Assembly (NCBI RefSeq): GCF_020509005.1
Contig: NC_063016.1
Coordinates: forward strand, 1,240,001-1,304,000
From: Fulvia fulva
Taxonomy: Eukaryota > Ascomycota > Dothideomycetes > Mycosphaerellales > Mycosphaerellaceae
DNA length: 64,000 nucleotides
Direction: 5' to 3'
In this document: in pieces, positions 57,033-64,000 of the stretch
Numbering within the stretch: the stretch's first letter is position 1
How the letters are laid out: every line of letters starts with the position of its first letter
Notes under the pieces: generated by a model
What the model was told of the DNA's origin: nothing
Database searches by the model: none
The model's input: only the letters and a program-made list of their open reading frames with translations
Translations under genes and position numbers: made by a program

Positions 57033-57183
57033 GCAACAAATCAAGTAGCATAGGTAGGCAAAGGAGAGTTAATAGCTATGTCCGTGTAACCGTACTTTAC
57101 TTCGTTCTCTTGTTACCTAGACCTTATCCAGTTATAGGCGCCTTCCCTATAGTGCATTCGGCATTGATCTAACATGCTGCTAG

Positions 57184-57963
57184 CAACAATGACGACGACG
57201 ACGACATGGTCGGTGGCTCCGGCCAGAACATGTAAGTCAGACTCGTGTCTTGATTGATCTTGGTCAAGGCACTCACCTCACGTTGAGCATCGAGCAACGA
57301 TCTGACATGTTTCTAGCACACCCAACGACGACAACGACGACGATGAAGTCGGCGGCGGCGACTTCGATATAGGCTCCGGCCACAACATGTATGTTAAATC
57401 ATGTCCTCGGCTTTGATCAAGACACTTCACGTTGAGCATCGAGCAACGATCTGACATATTGCTAGCACTAACGACGACGACGACGAAGACGACACGGCTG
57501 GTCCCTCCTCTGCGTAAGTCTCACTCCTCAGCCTCGAACACGACAAGTAAGCTTATCGTTCTCTTAACCCTTCACGACCTCGAAGCTGACATGTCTTAGC
57601 GCACCGCTGCCTGCTCCCAAGAAGAAGAGAGGTCGTCCTGCGGGTACGACGAAAGTCACTCGCAGGCGACCTATGGTCGCTAGCAAGTGGTGGTCGTGGT
57701 CTGCTGCGAAGTGGGCAGCTTACGAGCTGAATGCTCATCTTGATGAGAACGCTACTAGCGAGCTTCGTGAAGCTACGCACGTCGGCAACATCATGGAGCG
57801 CCCTGAGCTTCGTGAAGCTCGCCCAACACTATGCCGTCGCTGTGTTGGCCGTGTCGCCGAGGGTGACACGAGTGATGGGTGCTGGCGTTACTCTGTGGCT
57901 AGTCGTTCTGCTGTCGGCGTTCGCGTCGACGCTGTGAATCGGTATGCCTGGTGCCGCCACTAA
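57184..57963 (+). CDS. AT-hook ORF carried by the insertion
   Basis: Four exons in phase: 57184-57231, 57317-57388, 57466-57513 and 57600-57963. The first three (48, 72 and 48 nt) encode acidic, Asp-rich repeats (NNDDDDD, NDDNDDDEVGGGDF, NDDDDEDD) with near-identical flanking introns (GAGCATCGAGCAACGATCTG shared). Exon 4 carries an AT-hook (PKKKRGRPAG), a Trp-rich KWWSWSAAKWAAYELNAHL and a duplicated ELREA block, and ends at TAA. No start codon was fixed: the only in-frame ATG is in exon 1 (MVGGSGQN), or an upstream exon is missing. DNA binding through the minor groove is inferred from RGRP. It may be a captured host gene. Confidence 0.5.
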
Positions 57964-58045
57964 GGCAAGGATTGTGATTAGCTTTGGGGTGTGTCTGTCT
58001 GTCTCTGCTCTGCTCGAATGAACTCTCTTGGCCGCGTATCGTCTC

Positions 58046-58208
58046 ATTAACCTGCTCTCATTGTGTCATTAACCTGCTCGCATTGTCTTATTAACCTGCT
58101 CGCATTGTCTTATTAACCTCCTCGTGCCTCTCGTGCATTCACCTCCACGATTAACCTGCTCGCGCTGCTCGTGCCTCTCGTTCATTCACCTCCACGATTA
58201 ACCTGCTC
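58046..58208. repeat. Interspersed ATTAACCTGCTC copies
   Basis: Six copies of ATTAACCTGCTC (one with CTCCTC) are spaced at roughly 21-46 bp, partly within larger units such as GTGCCTCTCGT and CATTCACCTCCACG. They share the core of both hairpins in the insertion. Confidence 0.85.
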
Positions 58209-58268
58209 ATGGCTCAGTAGCTCACGATCATTCGCCTTCACAAGGCCATGCGTTTCTGGCCTTGCCCT

Positions 58269-58317
58269 AACTCATTTAACGTGCTCTGCTGGAATGGGAG
58301 AGCAGGTTAAATGGGTT
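58269..58317. repeat. Imperfect hairpin near the 3' end of the insertion
   Basis: Arms 58269-58287 and 58299-58317 pair at 17 of 19 positions around an 11-nt loop. The core (ATTTAACNTGCTCT) is the same as in the 5' hairpin. Confidence 0.8.
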
Positions 58318-58347
58318 GGGGTGAGAATGCGACGATGTGGCAATAAT

Positions 58348-58456
58348 GGTCCCTGTGGCAGTAATATGGATACCGTGCAGGTCCCTGTCGGAGTAAGAAA
58401 TACATAATGGTCCCTGTCGTAGTAATTCTTGACATAATTGTCCCTGTCGGAGTAAT
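58348..58456. repeat. Four GGTCCCTGTCGGAGTAA repeats at the insertion end
   Basis: Copies near 58348, 58380, 58409 and 58440 are spaced about 30 bp apart with one to three changes (TGGCAG, TCGTAG variants). They end eight bases before the right target duplication, so they probably form the terminus of the element. Confidence 0.85.
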
Positions 58457-59488
58457 TCACCGCGCCAGGAATTGCTTGAGCTTGATCTTTTCCACTACGG
58501 TTTGGCCATCTTCAATGAATCTGAGTTCGAAGCCGCTGGTTTAACAAAGTCCGACCGTGATCTTTTGCAGTACATGGCAGTGCAGGAAGCTGGCCATGCC
58601 ACGCTCGTTGCTAACATGCTCGGTTGGGATGCTGCTCCGAGACAGTGCACCTACGACTACCCGTTCACCACTGTCCGCGAGTACATCGACTTCATGCAGA
58701 AGCTCACCCGGTGGGGTGAGAGTGGCAACCGGGGTTTCATTGGCCATCTAGACTCTCGCGAGGTCGCCACCCTTCTTGTGCAAGCTGAGGCTATCGAGGC
58801 TAGGCAGCAGTCTGTCTTCCGCCAGATGCTTGGCCTCCACCCAATGCCAATCTGGTTCGCGCCTGGCATTCCACAGAGCTGGCACTGGACTCTGCTCTCG
58901 CAGTACATCTCGTCCTGCCCTGAGAACAACACCCGTGTTGCATGGCAGAACTTCCCTAACCTTTACGTCGCGAACCAACCAAACACCAACCGCATCAACG
59001 CAAACAACACCGAAGAAGACGAGCTCACAACGGGCAGCCGCACTGGCGACCCATCGAAGTCCTCGATCGTACCGGATGACGACAATTGCCTTCTGACCAA
59101 CCAGACTGGCGAGTCTTGCGTTGCCGCCATCTCGCAGAACCGCGATATCCCTCTCAGCTACCCAGGCAGACCGATTGAGCTGACCTGGGACGCTCCTGGT
59201 ATCGCCACTGGACCCAACAACTCCTACGTTACTTCGACCACTGCCGGTGAGCCTCAGTTCGTAGCATGGTTGGGCCAGTACAACCTGACCTACACGCCAT
59301 TGGAGAAGACTGGCAACGCCAGCGGTACGACTTACCAGCCTGCCGGTGATGTCTTCCAGGGTGACCCAGCTCTGAACGGCACTGCATTCATCGCACTTAC
59401 CGATACCGATCAGCTGTTTTTGACGCCGTTCAATCTCAGCTTGATTCACCCACACGTTGCCGCGCTTGGACTTTACCAGGCTGGTTAG

Positions 59489-59907
59489 ATTTACTTTCAA
59501 GATGCCCAATTCAGCAGCTAGGCATCACGTTCAGCAGGAAGGAGGGAATGTTGTGTAGATAGCAGTGTAATCGATACAAATTGACTTTAGTGTCATCAAA
59601 ATGAACAACCTCCGTGTAGTCAACATTGACCAAGCATCTCTCACGCTCGAAGCGACCGCAAGAAGGGAGTGATGAGGGTTGTAGAGTCTCTTGCCCTGGG
59701 TGAGAAGTCTCGCGGAGTCGCGGTACCTCCAGCTTGCAGCAAGCGAAACCCAATGTTGCCAAGGCTCGTGAACAGGCCAGACCTCAGTCGCCGAGGCCCC
59801 TGCAACTCTTCTTCACACTTTATCAACGCAACATCATGCTCATCAATGGCACGGAATGGGCACATGTGCCATAAACAACGGCATTGACCTTTTCCATCGA
59901 CGCCGCG
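59489..59907. other. Spacer between the Rds1 gene and the acyltransferase
   Basis: Contains the Rds1 3' region and the acyltransferase promoter. No gene was seen. Confidence 0.55.
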
Positions 59908-61461
59908 ATGCTCGCCAACTTGAGGTCCGGCCCACTCTCTGGATGGCGCCAACTCTTAACACTCCAAACCCTCATCGGCTACCCATCCCCAATAACCAAC
60001 AGCAATGGCAAACTCCGCGAAACAGCCTGGCTCGACGGTCTCCGCGGGCTTGCCGCTTTCCTTGTAATGATATACCACTTCAACATCACCTTCTGGAACA
60101 CCTTCTACGTGGAAGCGCCCTTCGGCTCCATCACCATCCCCGATGAGAAACTCGGTCTTCCGGGCGGATGGCAACTTTGGGACTTCTGGAGACTACCATT
60201 TCTGAGATTATGGATGTGTTCCGGTCATGCGCAAGTCAGTGTGTTCTTTGTGCTGAGTGGGATCGTGCTGAGCTGGGGGCCGTTGGGCAATATTCAAGCC
60301 GGACGCGGGGAGAAGGTTCTGGAGTCCTTAGGGAGTGCGACCTTTCGACGCTGGGTGAGGTTGTATGTGCCGTGCTTTGTGATTGCGGGGTGGGAGGTTT
60401 GCGAGATGTGGGTTGGGTGGAGAGATATGGGGGTTGTAGGGAGGAGAGGCAGCTTTCTGGCGCAGTTTTGGGACTACCTGCAGGCTAACGAACGATTTGC
60501 GAATCCTTTCCTGATCAATCGGGATGCGATGAATGCGAATCATGGATATGACTGGACAATGTGGACGATCCCGTATGAGTTTTCGGGGAGTATGTTGGTC
60601 TTTGTTGTGCTGTTGGCAGTCAGTCGGATTAGGGAGTATGGAAGAAGGACGATGGTGCTCGGTGGTGTGGTGATCTATGCTTGTTTGAGAGCAGAGTGGA
60701 ACTTCTGGCTTTTTGCCACGGGAATGCTGATTGCGAACTATGTCAGGCATGCTGGAGGCTTTGAGGAACTGACCAGGAACACGTCAAAGCGGCTGCACGT
60801 TACGTGCATTGTTATGCTGATTGTGGGAATGCTGTTGGCCGGCATGCCGTCGCATAGTCAGTTCTACACTCGGCCAGGGTACGAATGGCTGAGGAGCATT
60901 ATACCTTCGAACTGGCTTGAGATCGAAGGCGGAACCCGATTCTGGTGGTGCTGGTCCGGCATTCTCTTCATATTCGGCGCTTGCCATGTTACTGGAATCA
61001 GGCAGTTCTTCGAGTTCTCATTCATGAGATACCTTGGCCGGGTCAGCTATATGCTGTACCTGACCCACCGTATCGTTCTAAACGTCGCAGGATCTACACT
61101 CAGGTCTGTCGTCTACTCTTTCATCGGACGGAAAGATGTTATCGACGACAATGCGGAAGACGGTACGATCTTGCATCCTCTCTTCACATTTATGGGCTAC
61201 ATCGTGCTGCTGAGTGCGCTTATACCCATGTGTCTCATCGTGGCGCATTGGACAGAGATGGGAATCGACAAACCCAGTACCAAGCTCGCGAGACGCATCG
61301 ATGATTGGTTCATTGGCAGTCCCTCAAGAGAGGTCGTGCATCAGGGTGAGAACGGGAGTCTGCTTCCTTCTCATACTGATGCTACCACACAAGCCGCTGC
61401 AGATATAGAGCTCCTTCATACAACAAATAGCGATACAGTTGCGCCGACGAGCGCTCGATGA
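59908..61461 (+). CDS. Acyltransferase-3 family membrane protein
   Basis: A single exon of 517 residues from MLANLRSGPLSGWRQLLTL; the frame is open 24 bases further up without an ATG. The acyltransferase-3 (PF01757) signature ETAWLDGLRGLAAFLVMIYH carries the catalytic His after the first helix. The remainder has about ten hydrophobic segments, for example VSVFFVLSGIVLSW, SMLVFVVLLAV, MRYLGRVSYMLYLTH and GYIVLLSALIPMCLIVAH. Members acylate sugars, glycans or secondary metabolites at the membrane. The substrate is unknown. The C-terminal 60 residues are hydrophilic. Confidence 0.9.
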   Translation: MLANLRSGPLSGWRQLLTLQTLIGYPSPITNSNGKLRETAWLDGLRGLAAFLVMIYHFNITFWNTFYVEAPFGSITIPDEKLGLPGGWQLWDFWRLPFLRLWMCSGHAQVSVFFVLSGIVLSWGPLGNIQAGRGEKVLESLGSATFRRWVRLYVPCFVIAGWEVCEMWVGWRDMGVVGRRGSFLAQFWDYLQANERFANPFLINRDAMNANHGYDWTMWTIPYEFSGSMLVFVVLLAVSRIREYGRRTMVLGGVVIYACLRAEWNFWLFATGMLIANYVRHAGGFEELTRNTSKRLHVTCIVMLIVGMLLAGMPSHSQFYTRPGYEWLRSIIPSNWLEIEGGTRFWWCWSGILFIFGACHVTGIRQFFEFSFMRYLGRVSYMLYLTHRIVLNVAGSTLRSVVYSFIGRKDVIDDNAEDGTILHPLFTFMGYIVLLSALIPMCLIVAHWTEMGIDKPSTKLARRIDDWFIGSPSREVVHQGENGSLLPSHTDATTQAAADIELLHTTNSDTVAPTSAR

Positions 61462-62091
61462 TGAGACACCCTTCATTGGCAATGCTTTGCCGAGCGACAT
61501 CTCCTCACGCTGATGTGCTGTCGGCCCTCCGCATGTGCGCAACGACGCGAATGACGCAGGCGACATTTTCGTGATTTTCCACGGTAGTACATGAAGCAAG
61601 CTCTTCCCCCTATGATGCGCTTACTTCTGTTCTCCGCTGACCATGTTGCGAGCCACATGCAAGATCTTGCCCAAGCTCCTCGTCATATGCGTGACTGTCC
61701 TTGTCCAACACGCAACGAGCGGGCCTGCATCGATACAAAGTGTCATGGTCCCTGAGATGGTAACAACAGCTGGCTGGTATGGCAGCTTCTGTCGTCCACG
61801 CGAACGCCTGCGGTGGGGTTGCCTATTACCTGCACCCTCGGCTGCCATGACATTGCAGCTTGCAACACCCAGAGGGTTGCCAATATTCGCGATCGTATGG
61901 CGGAAAAGGTGAATATGAGCCATCAGTCGACTCGTTCGAATGGACGTCACTCGACAGAATTTTGACTTCTTCCAATTGCTCAGATTTTGCATCGATAGCC
62001 TTTTCGCGCCTTGATCACAAAATGGAATCAGGTATGTACACAGACACATAGAAACACGCTCAACTCTACAAACACAATCCTCTACCAAGCT
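61462..62091. other. Spacer between convergent genes
   Basis: Holds the 3' regions of the acyltransferase and the complex I gene. Frames up to 155 codons (61621-62088 minus) lack motifs and are not called. Confidence 0.5.
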
Positions 62092-63683
62092 CTATTGCCC
62101 TGGTGAGATAAGCATACCCTTCTTAACTGCATCATGCTGCCAGCCACCGGCCAATGCCTCGCCGCCTGCCTTTTGTGCATGACCCTGTATCCTTGCCTCG
62201 AGCTCTGGTCGGAAATGTCTAATCAGACCCTGAATAGGCCATGCGAACGCCTCACCCAAGGCGCAAATAGTGTGTCCCTCAACTTGCTTCGTCAACTCTT
62301 GCATCATGTCGATCTCCCGTGCTCGCGCCTGGCCTCGCTCGAATCGGTTCATGATCTGCTCGGTCCACTTTGATCCCTCTCGGCACGGTGTGCATTGGCC
62401 GCAAGACTCGTGGTGGTAGAATTTCGAGAGACGGGCGATGGCGCGAACAACGTCGGTAGACTGGTCCATGACGATGACTGCTGCCGTTCCAAGACCAGAC
62501 TGGCTGTCCTTTAGCGCATCGAAGTCCATGAGTTGGTCGTCGCAGATCTTCTTGGGTAGGATAGGTGTGGAGGAGCCACCAGGAATGACGGCCTTGAGAT
62601 TATCCCATCCACCAATGACACCACCGCAGTGCTTGTCGATCAGCTCGCGAAGAGGAATCGACATCTCCTCCTCGACTGTGCATGGGTTGTTGACATGTCC
62701 AGAAATACAGAAGAGCTTGGTGCCCGAGTTTCGCTCACGGCCGAATTTGTTGAACCATTCACCGCCTCTCCGAATGATGGTAGGTGCAACAGCAATGGTT
62801 TCGACGTTGGCGACTGTGCTTGGGCATCCGAAAAGACCGACTGCAGCTGGGAACGGAGGCTTTAAACGTGGCTTTCCTGGCTTGCCCTCGAGCGATTCGA
62901 TCAAAGATGTCTCTTCACCACAGACGTATGCGCCCATTCCTCGGTGGAGGTAAACATCATAGTCGTACCCCGAACCGCAGGCGTTCTTGCCGAGGAAGCC
63001 GGCTTGGTATGCCTCTTGAATGGCGCGCTGCAGGACTGCTGCTTCGTGATAGAACTCTCCTCGAATGTAGATGTAGGCAGCTGTGGTCTGTCAGGACGCA
63101 TATTAGCCAATGTTCCACCCACTATCTTGTCCTACGGCACACTCACGTTCATGGCTCTTCCGGCAACAAGACACCCTTCAATAAGCTTGTGTGGATCCTT
63201 TCGCATAATCTCTCGATCCTTGCATGTGCCGGGCTCACCCTCATCGGCGTTGACGACAAGGTAACGTGGCTTGGTGTCATCGTCCCAGCCCTTGAAGTTC
63301 ATAAAACTCCACTTCATGCCGGACGGGAAACCAGCACCACCTCGTCCTCTCAGACCTGACGCCTTGATCTCCGAGATGAGCCAGTCGTGACCCTTCTCAA
63401 TGATTTCCTTCGTCTTGTACCAGTCACCATACTTCATCGCGCTCTTCAGGTCTGCTCCGTGGTGTCCGTAGAGATTGGTGAAGATGCGGTCTTGGTCCTG
63501 AAGACCACCATGTCGGTGGACCGGTGGTGCATCCTGGACGGTGGCCATTCCTCGCTTCTGCTGGCCATCCTGCGATACTGCCTGCGCGGGTGTTGTGATG
63601 GAGAGGGCGCGGACTGCGTTCTTAGAGATGGAGGTGGTGGCGCCCGCGCGCAGGGCCTGCTTGGTTGCCGGTGTAGATAGCAT
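62092..63683 (-). CDS. nuo-51: NADH:ubiquinone oxidoreductase 51-kDa subunit (complex I, NDUFV1/nuo-51)
   Basis: Exons 63683-63147 and 63087-62092 (59-nt intron, GTGAGT ... CTGACAG) give 510 residues. The N-terminus is a mitochondrial presequence ([20 protein letters not shown]). The FMN/NADH-binding glycine motif [16 protein letters not shown] is followed by [16 protein letters not shown]. Later parts include [20 protein letters not shown] and the 4Fe-4S N3 ligands in [12 protein letters not shown], with a further Cys in HTICALG. The subunit accepts electrons from NADH at the tip of the matrix arm of complex I. All key residues appear intact. Confidence 0.97.
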
Positions 63684-64000
63684 CGTAGTGGCAGTGGATA
63701 CTGTAGGTGCTCAATGGATTGTCTGCGGCTTCGTCGCCTGCGTACCGGACGCTGTGGTGATAGTCGAGGTGCGGTCGTGGCGGCAGCGAGGTCGAGACGT
63801 CAACGAAACAGCAGGAGCGAATGGGTCAGAGATCCCTGCGCGGAAGCGTCCGCTGGTCATCGCTCTTGCCGCCATCCGATTCGGTGATCGCTGTGGGGCG
63901 AATCCCAAAACTCAATCTCATTATCTCATGCGTCTCGACTTCCTCTCGCCCTTCTTGTCTCCTTTCACGCACCACAGCTGGTCTGCTATCACGGTACGCT
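63684..64000. other. Upstream region of the complex I gene
   Basis: Promoter and 5' leader of the 51-kDa subunit gene. A 65-codon minus frame (63711-63908) has no support. Nothing else is visible before the window ends. Confidence 0.5.

Larger units (their letters stand above)
56932..58464. mobile_element. 1.53 kb insertion in the Rds1 gene with 9-bp target duplication
   Basis: The insertion is bounded by CCAGGAATT at 56923-56931 and 58465-58473. Its ends (ATCGCCAACGACACAAAT and GGAGTAATTCACCGCG) do not form clear terminal inverted repeats. Inside are a perfect hairpin near the 5' end, a four-exon AT-hook ORF, a series of ATTAACCTGCTC copies, a second hairpin with the same core and four GGTCCCTGTCGGAGTAA repeats at the 3' end. 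No transposase was recognised, so it is probably non-autonomous. A 9-bp duplication is common for Mutator-like elements but not proof. Confidence 0.72.
56570..59488 (+). pseudogene. Rds1-like ferritin-fold protein, split by an insertion
   Basis: The N-terminal half (56570-56931) reads MAPVLDIAASLAATIGLLGG ... ATYYNYNGKLQEPEVIPYQP ... DFESLALGIHQE. The C-terminal half (58466-59488) resumes with QELLELDLFHYGLAIFNE and continues QEAGHATLVANMLG, TRWGESGNRGF, PMPIWFAPGIPQSW and SSCPENNT to the stop. Together they match the Rds1 family (PF13668-type ferritin-like domain, QExGHATL), secreted or stress-related proteins of unclear biochemical role. Between them lie 1533 bp of foreign sequence flanked by the 9-bp duplication CCAGGAATT. 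In the interrupted state the first half ends after a few insertion-encoded codons (stop near 56989). The halves are otherwise undamaged, which implies a recent event. Confidence 0.88.

Noticed and set aside
1..64000. CRISPR arrays, tRNA and rRNA genes
   Set aside because: No regular spacer-repeat array, and no cloverleaf with matching A/B boxes or rRNA segment was recognised by eye; eukaryotic context makes CRISPR implausible.

Overview
This 64 kb window is nuclear DNA of a filamentous ascomycete. The evidence is multi-exon genes with short GT-AG introns (mostly 46-76 nt) and fungal families throughout: GH3 beta-glucosidase, fungal ferric reductase, Rds1-type ferritin-like protein, LAM-type GRAM/VASt protein, family-2 haem-thiolate peroxidase and the CCT complex. 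A mating-type-like HMG-box relic and the protein styles point to a dothideomycete, probably Mycosphaerellaceae (Cercospora-like). The taxonomy is inference.

Layout. 0.9-4.4 kb: a haem-thiolate peroxidase and a frameshifted BAHD-type acyltransferase, both minus strand. 6.5-9.3 kb: a six-exon secreted GH3 beta-glucosidase. 10-15.6 kb: a dsRBD-like gene, a Dabb-domain gene and much repeat-rich spacer. 15.7-24.7 kb: a ClC chloride channel divergent from the chaperonin subunit CCT8, then a cytochrome P450 and a dienelactone hydrolase. 26.3-32.5 kb: a LAM/Ysp2-like sterol-transfer protein divergent from a MIT-domain coiled-coil protein. 33.3-38.7 kb: an MFS transporter pseudogene, an epoxide hydrolase and a GPI-type wall protein. 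39-41.6 kb: a MAT1-2-like HMG-box relic beside two intron-rich minus-strand orphan gene models. 42.8-45.2 kb: an M15-like secreted peptidase with a Gly/Ser tail encoded by a tandem array of 27-nt micro-exons, then a disordered orphan protein. 45.3-52.4 kb: a ferric reductase with two perfect iron-GATA sites upstream, an NTF2/SnoaL-like protein, a RIB2-like deaminase and a mitochondrial tricarboxylate carrier. 53.7-55.4 kb: a secreted precursor with repeats after Lys-Arg sites. 56.6-59.5 kb: an Rds1 gene split by a 1.53 kb insertion with a 9-bp target duplication. 59.9-63.7 kb: an acyltransferase-3 membrane protein and the complex I 51-kDa subunit.

Housekeeping genes (CCT8, complex I, LAM, MIT, CTP, ClC) are intact. 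Several accessory genes are damaged: acyltransferase, MFS transporter, Rds1 and the MAT relic, with in-frame stops in the ferric reductase and the M15-like gene. Two unrelated loci show tandem amplification of small phase-2 exons together with their introns. No tRNA, rRNA or CRISPR array was recognised. Exon limits were set by eye from splice consensus, reading-frame phase and family resemblance; all family calls come from recognised motifs, not searches.
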